Shown: positions 25,859-36,248 of the stretch, piece after piece | Layout of the letters: each line of letters opens with the position of its first letter | Numbering within the stretch: the first letter of the stretch is position 1 | Assembly: GCA_024711295.1 (NCBI GenBank) | Contig: JANJTB010000035.1 | Span: forward strand, 1-64,000 | Length of the DNA stretch: 64,000 nucleotides | Source of the DNA: a bacterium | Lineage (GTDB): Bacteria; Bacteroidota; Ignavibacteria; Kapaibacteriales; UBA2268 | Direction of reading: 5' to 3' | Position numbers and translations under genes: made by a program | The notes under the pieces: generated by a model | Database searches by the model: none | What the model was told of the DNA's origin: nothing | What the model saw: only the letters and a program-made list of their open reading frames with translations

Positions 25859-26674
25859 ATGAACAGAAATAATGCCTTAATTTTAGGTGTGTCAAGCGGA
25901 TTCGGTAGAAGTACAGCTCTTGAATTGGCAAAAAGAGGTTTTAACATATATGGAGCTCACTTAGACCTTGGATCTGCAAAGTTAAAGGCTGAGGAACTTA
26001 GACAGGAAATAGAAGCTATAGGTGTAGAAGCAGTATTTTTTAACACTAATGTGGCAGATGCAGATAACAGGCAAAATGTTATTAATAATGTAAAAAGTAT
26101 TTTTGCAACAAGAAATGATAATTCTGTTCTTGGGCTATTTCTTCATTCCATTGCTTTTGGAGCATTAGGACCTTTTATTGACAAAAATCCTGAAATTCAA
26201 ATTAATCAGAAAAAGCTTGAGATGTCTGTAAATGTCATGGCAAACAGCTTGTTGTATTGGGTGCAGGACTTATTTCATGCAAATTTATTTGGTGAGCATA
26301 GCAGAATATTAGCAATGTCGAGTAATGGAGCAAGAGTAGCTACAAACAAATATGGTCCTGTATCAGTTGCAAAAGCAGCGCTGGAAGCATTAATAAGACA
26401 GTTGGCATTTGAGTTACAACCTTATGGAATTACCGCAAATTCAATAATGGCAGGTGCTACTGCTACACCAGCTTCTGCCAAAATTCCTGATTTCGACAAA
26501 ATGTTGAAATTCGCTAAAGATTTTAATCCTTCCCAAAGAAATACCATACCTGAAGATGCATCAAAAGTGATTGGTATGTTGGCTGGCCTTGAATCTGACT
26601 GGATAACCGGCCAGGTTATAAATGTTGACGGCGGGCAAAGTTTGTTTACATATTTGCCGGATTATTTTGGTTGA
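25859..26674 (+). CDS. Enoyl-ACP reductase-like SDR protein, copy 2
   Basis: A 271-residue paralogue of the preceding gene, with the same features: LILGVSSGFGRSTALELA nucleotide loop, Tyr-x6-Lys catalytic pair in NKYGPVSVAKAALEAL, PYGITANSIMAGATATP, and ITGQVINVDGGQS. The two proteins share the same spacing throughout but differ at many positions, so the duplication is old. Both are FabI-like by catalytic spacing. In the first, the residues before the Tyr-loop are LTSIGSTRAMNN; in this one, MSSNGARVATNK. It could form a heteromer with copy 1, or have another substrate chain length. It is followed by a bidirectional terminator that it shares with clpX. Confidence 0.8.
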   Translation: MNRNNALILGVSSGFGRSTALELAKRGFNIYGAHLDLGSAKLKAEELRQEIEAIGVEAVFFNTNVADADNRQNVINNVKSIFATRNDNSVLGLFLHSIAFGALGPFIDKNPEIQINQKKLEMSVNVMANSLLYWVQDLFHANLFGEHSRILAMSSNGARVATNKYGPVSVAKAALEALIRQLAFELQPYGITANSIMAGATATPASAKIPDFDKMLKFAKDFNPSQRNTIPEDASKVIGMLAGLESDWITGQVINVDGGQSLFTYLPDYFG

Positions 26675-26687
26675 TTGTAATTTTTGT

Positions 26688-26728
26688 AAAAAAAAAAGAA
26701 AGTTGATTTTGCCAACTTCCTTTTTTTG
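26688..26728. terminator. Bidirectional terminator between fabI-like pair and clpX
   Basis: An A-tract with GAAAGTTG, a short loop, then CAACTTCC and a T-tract form a hairpin with A/T flanks on both sides, between the convergent genes ending at 26674 and 26743. Confidence 0.8.
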
Positions 26729-26742
26729 TTGTATGATTTCTT

Positions 26743-27978
26743 TTAAGCTGTCTTTTTGGGCTTAAATACGAGCTCTGGAATACTATTCCCATTAATAACA
26801 TCTGAGTTAACTATTACTTTTTCAAGATTGATTTTGTCTGGTAAATCGAACATGATATCCAGCAACACTTGCTCAACAATAGTTCTCAGTGCACGTGCTC
26901 CGGTTTTCCTTTCCTTTGCTTTTTCGACTATTGATTTAAGAGCATCTTCAGTAAATTCAAGCTCTATATTATCAATCTGTAATAATTTTTGAAATTGTTT
27001 TATTATAGCATTCTTCGGTTCTGTCAAAATTCTGAGATAAGCTTCATCGGATAATTCTCCTAAAGTTGCAATAACAGGAAGTCTGCCGATCAACTCAGGA
27101 ATAAAGCCAAATTTCATTAAATCATCCGGTTCGGCGTGCTTTAATAAATCTAAACTTTCTTCAACATTAACAGATTCTACAGTATTAAAACCAATTGTTG
27201 ATTTTTTCATCCTTTGAGAAATTATTTTTTCCAATCCAACAAAAGCACCACCGCATATAAATAAAATATTTGTAGTATCAATGTAAATCAATGATTGTTC
27301 AGGGTGTTTTCTGCCACCTTTTGGTGGAACGCCGGATTTAGTACCTTCAAGTATTTTGAGCAAGGCTTGTTGTACACCTTCACCTGAAACATCTCTGGTA
27401 ATTGAACTGGATTCAGACTTTCTGCCAATTTTATCAATTTCATCAATATAGATTATACCTCTTTGTGCTAGATTTACATCAAAATTTGCATTTTGCAACA
27501 AATTTAATAGGATTGATTCCACATCATCACCCACATAACCTGCCTCGGTTATAGTAGTTGCATCTGCTATGGCAAATGGCACTTTTAAAAGTTTAGCTAA
27601 TGACTTAGCCATGAGTGTTTTCCCTGTGCCTGTAGGTCCAACGAACAAAATGTTACTTTTCTCAAGCTCTACATCATTGTTTTTGGTATTTGAACCAATT
27701 CTTTTATAATGATTATAAACGGCAACAGAAAGCACTCTTTTAGCATATTCCTGACCTATAACGTATTGGTCAAGATAGTTCTTTATTTCACTTGGTTTTG
27801 GAATCTTTCCTAGATTGGTTTGAGGAATATCATTTTGGGGTGCGTTCAGTATATCTTTGGCTGCTTCTACACAGTAATTACAGATAAAGATATTCTGAAT
27901 ACCTCTGACCATTCCTTCAACTTGGTTTGCTGGTCTCCCACAAAAAGAGCAGGTTTCAATATATTCTTTTTTAGCCAT
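26743..27978 (-). CDS. clpX: ATP-dependent Clp protease ATP-binding subunit ClpX
   Basis: A 411-residue AAA+ unfoldase that feeds substrates to ClpP. The N-terminal zinc-binding domain has Cys10, Cys13, Cys33 and Cys36 (TCSFCG, ICNYC). Walker A is [16 protein letters not shown], Walker B is [13 protein letters not shown], and the pore and ClpP-docking regions are recognisable (GYVGDD pore loop, IGFNTVES docking loop with an IGF tripeptide). The C-terminal AAA small domain contains [11 protein letters not shown], the sensor-2 motif. It is the last gene of tig-clpP-clpX, eight bases downstream of clpP, and would be translated from the same message. Confidence 0.97.
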   Translation of the reverse strand: MAKKEYIETCSFCGRPANQVEGMVRGIQNIFICNYCVEAAKDILNAPQNDIPQTNLGKIPKPSEIKNYLDQYVIGQEYAKRVLSVAVYNHYKRIGSNTKNNDVELEKSNILFVGPTGTGKTLMAKSLAKLLKVPFAIADATTITEAGYVGDDVESILLNLLQNANFDVNLAQRGIIYIDEIDKIGRKSESSSITRDVSGEGVQQALLKILEGTKSGVPPKGGRKHPEQSLIYIDTTNILFICGGAFVGLEKIISQRMKKSTIGFNTVESVNVEESLDLLKHAEPDDLMKFGFIPELIGRLPVIATLGELSDEAYLRILTEPKNAIIKQFQKLLQIDNIELEFTEDALKSIVEKAKERKTGARALRTIVEQVLLDIMFDLPDKINLEKVIVNSDVINGNSIPELVFKPKKTA

Positions 27979-27986
27979 TATTCAAC

Positions 27987-28613
27987 TTACTTTTTCTCTT
28001 CAACATTAGTATCTGGAATTCTTTCGAGAACTTTATCAATAATTCCATATTCAAGAGCTTCTGACGAAGTCATATATTTATCTCTGTCAGCATCAATTTT
28101 GATTTGTTCAACATCTTTTCCGGTATGCTTGCCAATGATTGTATACAAACTATCTCGCATTCTAAGGATTTCTTTGGTATATATTTCAATATCAGACGAC
28201 TGTCCTTGAGTTCCTCCGGATGGTTGATGCATTAAAATTCTGGAATTTGGTAATGCATATCTTTTACCCTTTGTGCCAGCACAAAGCAATACCTGAGCCA
28301 TGGATGCACCTAAGCCCAGACAAATTGTCGAGATATCATTTTTGATGTACTGCATTGTATCATATATCGCCAAACCAGCAGTGACACTACCTCCTGGTGA
28401 GTTTATATAAATATTAATATCTTTTTTGGGGTCTTCGCTCGTCAAAAACAATAATTGAGCAATTACTAAATTCGCAACATAATCATCTATGGGTGAACCG
28501 ATGAATATTATGTTTTCCTTGAGTAACCTTGAATAAATGTCAAATGAACGTTCGCCTCTGCTTGTTTGCTCAATAACTATCGGTATCAGCTGGTTATTCA
28601 TTTTTTCCTGCAT
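27987..28613 (-). CDS. clpP: ATP-dependent Clp protease proteolytic subunit ClpP
   Basis: The 208-residue serine protease of the Clp complex. The catalytic triad is Ser in [19 protein letters not shown], His in [10 protein letters not shown] and Asp in [18 protein letters not shown]. The N-terminal axial loop region and [19 protein letters not shown] are standard, and the head domain contains [19 protein letters not shown]. It assembles as a tetradecamer with ClpX. The ATG at 28613 gives [11 protein letters not shown]; the second ATG at 28601 is equally possible. A hairpin with a T-run lies between tig and clpP, so part of the clpP message may come from its own promoter. Confidence 0.97.
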   Translation of the reverse strand: MQEKMNNQLIPIVIEQTSRGERSFDIYSRLLKENIIFIGSPIDDYVANLVIAQLLFLTSEDPKKDINIYINSPGGSVTAGLAIYDTMQYIKNDISTICLGLGASMAQVLLCAGTKGKRYALPNSRILMHQPSGGTQGQSSDIEIYTKEILRMRDSLYTIIGKHTGKDVEQIKIDADRDKYMTSSEALEYGIIDKVLERIPDTNVEEKK

Positions 28614-28670
28614 TAATGTTTAAAAAAGTTTATGACGTTATAAAAATACAAATATTAGTAAAGTCAGATT

Positions 28671-28701
28671 ATAAAAAAGCCGGCAAAATTAAGCCGGCTT
28701 G
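28671..28701 (-). terminator. Terminator between tig and clpP
   Basis: The perfect inverted repeat AAGCCGGC / GCCGGCTT with an 8-base loop is followed on the minus strand by TTTTTTAT. It lies just downstream of the tig stop and upstream of clpP, so it probably reduces read-through from tig into clpP-clpX. Confidence 0.85.
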
Positions 28702-28725
28702 AATAAAGAAAAATTTTTATATGTT

Positions 28726-30207
28726 TTATTTTTTTGATAATTCATCATCATCAAAATCTTCATCTTCTTCTGTATCATCATCTTCTTCATCGTCCACGAA
28801 GTCTTCTTCATCGTATCCGTCTTCGAATTCGTCATCATCAAAAAATTCGTCTTCGAGTTCTTCATCACCTATAAATTCTTCATCATCGGTAAATAAGTCA
28901 TCGTCTTCATCAAGTTCATCATCGAAATCTTCATCAAAACTGTCATACAGTTGCGCAGTTTTCTGCTCTTCAGTGAACTCAACTGTATTTGTTGTTGTGA
29001 AATCGATCAAGAAATCCATAACTTTTCTCGCTAAAATATTATTAATAAGTTGTTCATTTCCTTTAATAACATCGACATAAGTTTGTCGCATTTGGTCATT
29101 CGGTTGCAAGTATTTATCAACATAATCAATTATATCTTCTTCTTCAACCTTTATATCCTCTTTATCGGCAATTTTATCTCTTATCAGAGACCATTTAATT
29201 ACATTTTCGGCTACTTTTAAGTAAGACTCAATAGTAGGGTTAAAATAAGGATTATTCTGGTACTGCTTTTTATCAGCTTCCAACATACGTTGTGCTTGCT
29301 CCTTGATGTAAAAATCAGGAATCTTAATTTCGTACTGACTGATAATTGCATTTATTAAATTGTCTTCAAAAACTGATTTTGAACGCTCGTCCCAATTGTG
29401 TTGTAAGTCTAATTCAATATTTGTTCTTAATTCATCTTCTGTAGAAAACTTGTCTTGAGTCATCTTTTTGATGAATTCTTCAGTTAATTCATTAGGTATT
29501 AATTTTTCAATTTTGGTGATTTCGAATAATGATTCATCAGTAGATACAGACTCAGCTGCAGAAAAATCAATTTTATCACCCACTTTCTTTTCAATAAATT
29601 TGTCTGTAAAATCCTTGGCAAAACCTTTTTGACGAAGATTAACAGGAAACTCTTGATTTTCAGCTTTTTCTTCAGTATCAGCTTCTGTTGTTTCAACTGA
29701 ATTGATTTTCTTTAGGTGTACGATATAATTTTTGTCTATAACCATATCGTCAGCTTCAGTTTTCGATTCGAAATAGACAAAATCATCAACGATGTTATCA
29801 ATTTCATCATTAGTTACAACATGTTGAGGTTCATCAACTGTTAGCCCTTTATATTCAAATAGGTCAAAGCTGGGTATATGATGATAATGTACAACAATCT
29901 CCAAACCTCCATCTTTCTTATTTAAATCGTGAAGGTGTGGTGTCGAAACCAGGTGAATTTTGTCATTCTTCAAAACTTCGGGAATGTGTTGGTCAGCTAA
30001 TTTAGCAAATTCTTCATTCTCAATTGATTCTCCATACATTTTTTTAATTAAATGTAAAGGTGCTTTACCGGGTCTAAAGCCATTTATATGAATTTTGGGT
30101 GCAATTTCTCTATATGCTCTATCCAAAATTGGCTTAATTTCATCAGAACTAAAAGTAAGATGTAATTCTTGTTCGGTTTCGTTAATATTGTGATAAATGC
30201 TTTCCAA
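28726..30207 (-). CDS. tig: Trigger factor with long acidic C-terminal tail
   Basis: A ribosome-associated chaperone. The ribosome-binding signature is GFRPGKAPLHLIKKMYG (about residues 43-59). A divergent FKBP-like domain follows (~150-240), then the helical C-terminal chaperone part with LTEEFIKKM and KIPDFYIKEQAQRML. The last ~70 residues are almost only Asp, Glu and Phe (DSFDEDFDDELDEDDDLF to DFDDDELSKK), which makes the protein 493 residues against a usual ~430-450. The start is TTG at 30207 with an aggaaa Shine-Dalgarno about ten bases upstream; upstream reading meets a stop after six codons, so TTG is well supported. It lies 29 bases downstream of tRNA-Leu, so the tRNA promoter may drive it. 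Confidence 0.95.
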   Translation of the reverse strand: MESIYHNINETEQELHLTFSSDEIKPILDRAYREIAPKIHINGFRPGKAPLHLIKKMYGESIENEEFAKLADQHIPEVLKNDKIHLVSTPHLHDLNKKDGGLEIVVHYHHIPSFDLFEYKGLTVDEPQHVVTNDEIDNIVDDFVYFESKTEADDMVIDKNYIVHLKKINSVETTEADTEEKAENQEFPVNLRQKGFAKDFTDKFIEKKVGDKIDFSAAESVSTDESLFEITKIEKLIPNELTEEFIKKMTQDKFSTEDELRTNIELDLQHNWDERSKSVFEDNLINAIISQYEIKIPDFYIKEQAQRMLEADKKQYQNNPYFNPTIESYLKVAENVIKWSLIRDKIADKEDIKVEEEDIIDYVDKYLQPNDQMRQTYVDVIKGNEQLINNILARKVMDFLIDFTTTNTVEFTEEQKTAQLYDSFDEDFDDELDEDDDLFTDDEEFIGDEELEDEFFDDDEFEDGYDEEDFVDDEEDDDTEEDEDFDDDELSKK

Positions 30208-30236
30208 GACTGTAATTTCCTGTGGTTATTGTTATG

Positions 30237-30318
30237 TACGGACGGAGAGACTCGAACTCTCACATCTTTCGATACTAGATCCTAAGTCTAGCGCGTCTGC
30301 CAATTCCGCCACGTCCGC
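30237..30318 (-). tRNA. tRNA-Leu (anticodon UAG)
   Basis: On the minus strand the acceptor GCGGACG / CGTCCGT (one G-U end pair), the anticodon stem CTAGA / TCTAG with loop CTTAGGA (anticodon TAG), a long variable arm typical of class II tRNAs, and the T-arm GAGAG-TTCGAGT-CTCTC with discriminator A can be folded. CCA is not encoded. It is immediately upstream of tig. Confidence 0.95.
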
Positions 30319-30332
30319 AAAAATATGAACTA

Positions 30333-30362
30333 CAAAAATATTACCATTATGTCAAATAGCAA
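30333..30362 (-). promoter_or_regulatory. Promoter of tRNA-Leu / tig
   Basis: On the minus strand TTG at 30362-30360, exactly 19 bases, then TATTTTTG at 30340-30333: a full match to the Bacteroidota -33/-7 promoter. It lies 14 bases upstream of the mature tRNA 5' end, the place expected for a stable-RNA promoter. Confidence 0.7.
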
Positions 30363-30474
30363 AATCTTTTTTGATATTTTTCAAAAAATTATAAATAATT
30401 TGAAATAATTATAAATAATTGCAATTTCTAAATTAAATTTTAGTCAATATAAAAGTTACATTTAATGAGATTGT

Positions 30475-33400
30475 ATGAAAATTAATTACTATTTTTTTAA
30501 ATCATTGATTTTTGTGTTCGTATTGCTTTTTACAAGCTTTACTCAATCCTATGGTGTCGGAACATGTGATTCGTTAAAAGCTTGTTTGGGAAATGCATTG
30601 ACACAAACTCAAACAAGTGGTAAGTCAGCACATTATGTTGATGTACCATCCTCGCAATCATTATTTTCGTACAGCAATGCTATAACAATTGAGGCATGGC
30701 TAAAACCTTCAAGACAAAGTGGAAAAGTGCAATTTGTTGCCGGCATTTGGGGACCGGCAGAGGATGCAAACGACGTTTGGGTAATTTACATTGATGATAA
30801 TGATTATCTCACATTCGAAATTAACAATCCGGTAACGAAACTCAAATCAAATGACAATACAAAAGCAAGATATCAGATTTCTGCATATTATGATAAATGG
30901 TTTCATCTCGCAGCAGTATTTGACGGGCAAAATAGTAGTGCATCAATATTTATCGACGGCTCATTAGTAGCGTTTGATATTAATTCTCTTTATAGAATAT
31001 CACAATTAAAAAAGCCTGAAAGAGCTGATTTATCTTTACAAATTGGTGGCTCTAACGCGGTCTCGAATGATTCTGAGAAAAATAGAACTTTTCTTGGCCA
31101 GATAGATGAATTTCGAATTTGGCACAAAGTAATTCAGGCACCTGAAATTTATTGCGGAAAAGATTTATCATTCGAAGGAAATGAAAAAGATCTGATTTTA
31201 TATCATCGATACAATCAGAATCCAAACATATTTACTTTATGCGATGCTTCAACTTTTGGCAATATTGGAATTGCCAGAAGCGGTGCTTCATGCAGGTCAT
31301 CTAACAGAAGATTTAACCAAACAGTTTTTATCGAACCTCCAATAACTCAACTTATTGACACTCTCAAATGCGAGAACAAAAAAGAATGGAAATTTAAAGT
31401 AAGGGATACATCATCATGCAGCAAAACAGTATATGTTAGAGTAGATGGCGCAGGGAAAGAATTTTTTAAAGTAAATCCAAACAGATTTAATTCAACTGTC
31501 AGAGGTCAGGAGTATGAATTTACACTTAGTTTTGAAGGCGAAATAATTGGGAATATTGCTCCAAACCTTCAAGTTTACACTGCAAACAGATGCAGAGATT
31601 GGATAAACATCCCCTTAAAACTCACAAGGTCTTCTGAGTTATCTTATTCCAAGGATTCTTTAGGATTTGGAATGTTGAAAGCTCTCTGTATTGAAACACC
31701 ATATATTGATTCTATTATTAGAATATGTAATACAACAACAAATAAAAGTGTCAGAGTTACCGAAGTTGTAAGTTCATTACCGAGTATATTCACTGTTTTG
31801 AATCCAATCGGAGGTTTTACCCTTGCTCCTGGAGAGTGTGTTGACGTAAGGATCAGATTTAATTCAAAAGATACTACCGAATTGTATAAAGGAGTATTGA
31901 CAGTTAAATCTGATGATGCATGTAATCCTGAGGTTAAAATTGACTTGGTTGGTCAGGTCCAGGAAGTAATCGGAATTTTCAAAACTGATGGCAAAACCAG
32001 ACTGACATCTGCAAGTTTTGGAACTGTTTGTGTTGATTTTGCTTCAGATGCTGTTCAATATATTTGGGCGAATTTATTAGTTAAGGAAAATATTTATGTT
32101 GATTCAATAATATACCCTAAGGGCTTTACTGGTGTCAAATTTCGTTATCCTGTTGTATTGGAGCCTGAAACCGGCCATTTACCGGACTATTTCAGATTTT
32201 TTCCTGACAGAAAAGGAGTATTTGATGATTCAATAGTCTTTGTAGTTAAATCCAATGGTTGCACTATACGTAAATCTGTTTATGTAAAAGGAAATGGTTA
32301 CGATCCTGAACTTGAATTTGTTTTTCCAAATATTGATTTTGGTGCGATTCCTGTAGGTCAAACAATAACTATAAACGTTGAAATAGTCAATAAATCCAAC
32401 GACCAGCTTAATACATCATTCTATTTAAAAAATGGTTCAGGGTTTTTCTTGACAGGAACAAAATCAATTACGATTCCACCCAAGAGTTCACGTTTTATTC
32501 CTTTAACATTTAATCCTTCTGAAAGTAAGAAGTATTTTGATGAGATTTGTTTTTTTGAAGGTAGATGTTATAAATCAGGTTGTATAAAGGTCGAAGGTGA
32601 GGGATATTCAGAAAGATTTTCATTTACACCTGAAGTTCTTGCAATTCAAAATGTTATTGGTTGTAAATCCGGTAATGCTAAGATCAAACTTAAAAATAAT
32701 GGTAATGCAGCTGAAACTCTTACTAATTTCTTTTTTGCTGATACTTCAGGGAAATTCAAGCTTATAAATCCAATTGCTTTGCCTTCATCAGTTAATTTGA
32801 ATACCGGTGAAGAACTTGAATTCGAATTTTCATATACACCCTCACAATTATTCATTGATAGGGTAGATAGAGCCTTTCTTTATTTCAAAACACAGGATAA
32901 TGTTGAATGGAATTTAAAACTTTTAGGTACTTCACAATCTCCAAAATTATTTATTACTCCGGAAACCAGCTTTGGACAATTGGAAATTGGTGAAACCAAA
33001 ATAATGAGTGCAATAATAGAAAATGTATCACCTTTTGATATTTTGGTTGATAGTATTAGTGTCGGAAATGGGTTTAAGCTTATTTATCCAATTAACTTTA
33101 ATAAATCTTTAAAACCAAGAGATACTATTCATTGTAAAATTGAGTTTGCACCTCAAATTGAAACAAACTATATGGAGCAGATAAATGTTTATTCGACTTC
33201 ACCTTGTAATATAGAATTTTCATCTAAGTTGACTGGAAAGGGGGTAATTTTGCCACTTGAAATTCCAATTTCAGTTGTTAGTTATGGTTTTATAAAGCCT
33301 TGTGATTGCGCAGAAAGAAAAATTCAGATTATTAATCATTCGAGGGTTTTTGATGCTACAATAGACTCAGTTTATATTGATGGATATAATATTCCAAATC

Positions 33401-35484
33401 CTAAACCTGAACTATATTCATGGAGTTCTTTTGTTATGAATTCTCAGGGTAATAGTCTTCCATATATAATTAAGCCTCTTAACAGAGACACCATAACAAT
33501 AAAATATTGTCCATCAGGTGAATTTAATAGGGATAGTATTGACCATGGAGCAAGAATTTGGATAAATGGTTATAGTCAGAATTGGTCTTTGAAAACTAAT
33601 GTTTATCTTAGCGGAAAAATGGAGATTCCATTCGAATCTGATAAGAAAAGTATAACTTTCAATCCTACTAGAGTGGATACTTTGGCTTTGCCACAAAATG
33701 CCATACTGAAAATTCCACCAATTGAATTTAATCAAGACCAAAAGGATGTGACAATAGATTCAATTTCTTTCTATCCTGATGAAAGAGTTTTTACAGCTAC
33801 TATAAATGGTTCACAAGTGTTTCCTCAATTTATTAAATCATTGGATTCACTTACCATCAAAGTAGACTTCAAGCCAAGAGCTGTTAGGGAATATGTTGCT
33901 AAAATGGTAATACATTACAGTAAGCCATGTAATAATATTGATACTACTATTGTTGTTAAAGGATCAGGCTATGCACCTGCATTTGGATTATCGTTTAATA
34001 TTGATAATAGAAAGATAGAGGAAGATACACTTCGATTTATTACTTGTGATACATTATTTGTACCAATCTATTCTTCAAGAGAATTTCCTGCTAATGTAGT
34101 TGATATTAACCTTAGAGTCGGATACGATAATAATCTTCTTGAGTTTGTAGGGTATGAGTCTCCATTTTTATTTGACACTTGTAAACCACACATTCCTTTT
34201 ATCAGCCACAAATTATCACAATTCGGAGGAAGTGATTTATTATTAAAGAATTTTTGTCGGGTAGATTCTGTAAGACCACTAATAATTGCAAAATATCTAA
34301 GCAAAACAGGTATCAGAGATACTTTGAGGCTTACCATTGATTCAATTAATTTTGATACAGAAGAAGTGATATTATACAATATTGTTGCAGCTAATGATTT
34401 TGCAACAATTATAAAATTACAGCCCGAGATTAAAGTCGCAAATAGTATTAATTATGATAGTGTACAGGTGTTGGATTGCAAAAAAGGGCTTATTTCAATA
34501 GTTAATATCGGTGACGTTCCAATTAAGGTTGATGATTTGGTAAATCTTTCCCAGCATTATAAACTTGTATCTTTTGTACCTCCAAAAGGTAGTCTGATTC
34601 AGGTTGGAGACACCTGTTTTGCTGAAGTTGATTTTTGCCCTAGAAGGTCTGATACACTGATAAATGTAGCTTATGTAATTAGTAATTATCCATGCTTAGT
34701 GAGTGATTCAGTATCATTATTCGGAATTGGGTATGCTCCAGAATTCCCTGTAAAAATTGATGTTTCTTACAATATTGATACTCCTGATACTATAAGTTAT
34801 ACCATTGGTGATACTGTATTTATTGACTTGTATAACTACAGGGATATAAGTGCTATTCGTAATGGAATAACTTATCCAATAATGGACTTGGACTTTGATG
34901 TTGCTTTCAAATATAATCATTTGTCACTTAAGCACATTGAAAGCAAGCCAACCATTGGAAATGAGCATGATGTTGTAGACAGTATCGGAAAAGTTGTATT
35001 TTCTTACAGAAGTGTGGATGGATTATTGAAAGGTAAGATTGCTGAAATGAAATTCTTAGCCGTTGTTCCTGACTCAACATTTTGGCATTTCGATATAATT
35101 GCTGATAATTTTAACTCAGATTCACTATTGTTTTTAGATCTGAAATCATTTCCTGTTTTTGGATTTTGCAAATCAGATGGTAAATGTTCATTAAGCTATT
35201 TAATATATAAAGATGGAGAGCAAAATTTAGGGCAGAATTTCCCAAATCCTTGGAGTGATTTTACCGAAATTCATTTTTCCATACTCGAAAAAGTTCCGGT
35301 TACATTGGATTTATATGATATTAACGGGAATAAAACAGCATCTTTGATTGAAGAGAGCTTAGTTTTCGAACCAGGTAGTTACAAAATTATAATAAATTCA
35401 AACGAACTGAAGTCAGGTGTTTATTATTATGTTATAAATGCAGGTGTATTCAGAGATTTTAAGAAAATGATTTTAGTTAAATAA
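30475..35484 (+). CDS. Giant secreted protein: LamG-like domain, ASH/choice-of-anchor-D repeats, T9SS sorting domain
   Basis: A 1669-residue protein with a signal peptide ([20 protein letters not shown]). Residues ~45-230 are a LamG/concanavalin-like lectin domain ([38 protein letters not shown]). A long series of beta-sandwich modules of the ASH/choice-of-anchor-D type follows, with the recurring pattern F-G-...-V-x-I-x-N ... L-x-P-G-E-x-x-x-x-I-x-F (examples: [60 protein letters not shown]). The C-terminus is a T9SS type A domain ([43 protein letters not shown]). It is expected at the surface as a stalk or adhesin. It ends in an 8-base overlap with lptB, convergent. Confidence 0.85.
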   Translation: MKINYYFFKSLIFVFVLLFTSFTQSYGVGTCDSLKACLGNALTQTQTSGKSAHYVDVPSSQSLFSYSNAITIEAWLKPSRQSGKVQFVAGIWGPAEDANDVWVIYIDDNDYLTFEINNPVTKLKSNDNTKARYQISAYYDKWFHLAAVFDGQNSSASIFIDGSLVAFDINSLYRISQLKKPERADLSLQIGGSNAVSNDSEKNRTFLGQIDEFRIWHKVIQAPEIYCGKDLSFEGNEKDLILYHRYNQNPNIFTLCDASTFGNIGIARSGASCRSSNRRFNQTVFIEPPITQLIDTLKCENKKEWKFKVRDTSSCSKTVYVRVDGAGKEFFKVNPNRFNSTVRGQEYEFTLSFEGEIIGNIAPNLQVYTANRCRDWINIPLKLTRSSELSYSKDSLGFGMLKALCIETPYIDSIIRICNTTTNKSVRVTEVVSSLPSIFTVLNPIGGFTLAPGECVDVRIRFNSKDTTELYKGVLTVKSDDACNPEVKIDLVGQVQEVIGIFKTDGKTRLTSASFGTVCVDFASDAVQYIWANLLVKENIYVDSIIYPKGFTGVKFRYPVVLEPETGHLPDYFRFFPDRKGVFDDSIVFVVKSNGCTIRKSVYVKGNGYDPELEFVFPNIDFGAIPVGQTITINVEIVNKSNDQLNTSFYLKNGSGFFLTGTKSITIPPKSSRFIPLTFNPSESKKYFDEICFFEGRCYKSGCIKVEGEGYSERFSFTPEVLAIQNVIGCKSGNAKIKLKNNGNAAETLTNFFFADTSGKFKLINPIALPSSVNLNTGEELEFEFSYTPSQLFIDRVDRAFLYFKTQDNVEWNLKLLGTSQSPKLFITPETSFGQLEIGETKIMSAIIENVSPFDILVDSISVGNGFKLIYPINFNKSLKPRDTIHCKIEFAPQIETNYMEQINVYSTSPCNIEFSSKLTGKGVILPLEIPISVVSYGFIKPCDCAERKIQIINHSRVFDATIDSVYIDGYNIPNPKPELYSWSSFVMNSQGNSLPYIIKPLNRDTITIKYCPSGEFNRDSIDHGARIWINGYSQNWSLKTNVYLSGKMEIPFESDKKSITFNPTRVDTLALPQNAILKIPPIEFNQDQKDVTIDSISFYPDERVFTATINGSQVFPQFIKSLDSLTIKVDFKPRAVREYVAKMVIHYSKPCNNIDTTIVVKGSGYAPAFGLSFNIDNRKIEEDTLRFITCDTLFVPIYSSREFPANVVDINLRVGYDNNLLEFVGYESPFLFDTCKPHIPFISHKLSQFGGSDLLLKNFCRVDSVRPLIIAKYLSKTGIRDTLRLTIDSINFDTEEVILYNIVAANDFATIIKLQPEIKVANSINYDSVQVLDCKKGLISIVNIGDVPIKVDDLVNLSQHYKLVSFVPPKGSLIQVGDTCFAEVDFCPRRSDTLINVAYVISNYPCLVSDSVSLFGIGYAPEFPVKIDVSYNIDTPDTISYTIGDTVFIDLYNYRDISAIRNGITYPIMDLDFDVAFKYNHLSLKHIESKPTIGNEHDVVDSIGKVVFSYRSVDGLLKGKIAEMKFLAVVPDSTFWHFDIIADNFNSDSLLFLDLKSFPVFGFCKSDGKCSLSYLIYKDGEQNLGQNFPNPWSDFTEIHFSILEKVPVTLDLYDINGNKTASLIEESLVFEPGSYKIIINSNELKSGVYYYVINAGVFRDFKKMILVK

Positions 35485-36247
35485 CATCAGATGAGCTTTC
35501 ACTGATTGAGCCATATCTCTCAAGTTTGAAAGTTTCACCCAAATATCTTTTTCTGACCTCTTCATTAGAAGCTATATACTCAGCCGTACCTGCAATATAT
35601 ATATTGCCATCAATTAAAATATATGCTCTATCGGTTATTGACAATGTTTCGTGAACATTGTGGTCTGTAATGAGTACTCCAATGTTTTGTTTTTTGAGTT
35701 TCATCACTATTTTCATAATGTCTTCAACAGCAATTGGGTCAATACCTGCAAATGGTTCGTCTAACAAAACAAACTTGGGGTCAGATGCAAGAGTACGAGC
35801 TATTTCGCATCTTCGTCTTTCACCACCGGAAAGCATATATCCCTTACTTTTACGGATATGATTAAGTCCAAATTCATCAATCAAAGTGTCAAGCTTAATT
35901 TTTCTTTCTTTCGATGTTAGCTTTTGTAATTGCAGGATTGCTTTAATATTATTTTCGACGGATAATTTTCTAAATACTGATGGTTCCTGAGGTAAATAAC
36001 TTATTCCCAATCTGGATCTTTTATACATTGCATTACCGGTAATTTCATTATTGTCCAGCCATACTGTTCCTTCATTGGGTTTTATCATTCCAACAATCAT
36101 ATAAAACGAAGTAGTTTTCCCCGCACCATTTGGTCCGAGTAAACCTACCACTTCGCCCTGTCGTACCTCCAGAGATACTCCCTTTACAACTACTCTTTGT
36201 TTGTATTTTTTTACTAAGTTTTCAGCCTTCAGTATGCTCTCAGACAC
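35477..36247 (-). CDS. lptB: LPS export ABC transporter ATP-binding protein LptB
   Basis: The 256-residue ATPase of the LptB2FGC complex that extracts lipopolysaccharide from the inner membrane. Walker A is [17 protein letters not shown]-loop [13 protein letters not shown], signature [13 protein letters not shown], Walker [14 protein letters not shown], and the H-loop is TDHNVHE; the SVFRKL stretch is typical of LptB. The start is GTG at 36247, one base after the degQ stop, so translation is probably coupled; an ATG overlapping it is in another frame. No lptA/lptC is visible beside it. It is convergent with the giant surface protein gene, sharing eight bases. Confidence 0.93.
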   Translation of the reverse strand: MSESILKAENLVKKYKQRVVVKGVSLEVRQGEVVGLLGPNGAGKTTSFYMIVGMIKPNEGTVWLDNNEITGNAMYKRSRLGISYLPQEPSVFRKLSVENNIKAILQLQKLTSKERKIKLDTLIDEFGLNHIRKSKGYMLSGGERRRCEIARTLASDPKFVLLDEPFAGIDPIAVEDIMKIVMKLKKQNIGVLITDHNVHETLSITDRAYILIDGNIYIAGTAEYIASNEEVRKRYLGETFKLERYGSISESSSDVI

Positions 36248-36248
36248 A

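Noticed and set aside
28721-28945. Possible microsatellite repeat
   Set aside because: The tcatcatct-like units are irregular and explained by acidic codons of tig; no regular period was found by eye.
28721-29080. 119-codon plus-strand frame made almost only of Ser
   Set aside because: It is the antisense of the Asp/Glu-rich tail of trigger factor; tca/tct codons arise from gat/gaa-type repeats.
35477-35484. Possible frameshift at the overlapping ends of the surface protein and lptB
   Set aside because: The genes are convergent on opposite strands and both end with proper C-termini (KMILVK and SSSDVI), so the overlap is natural.
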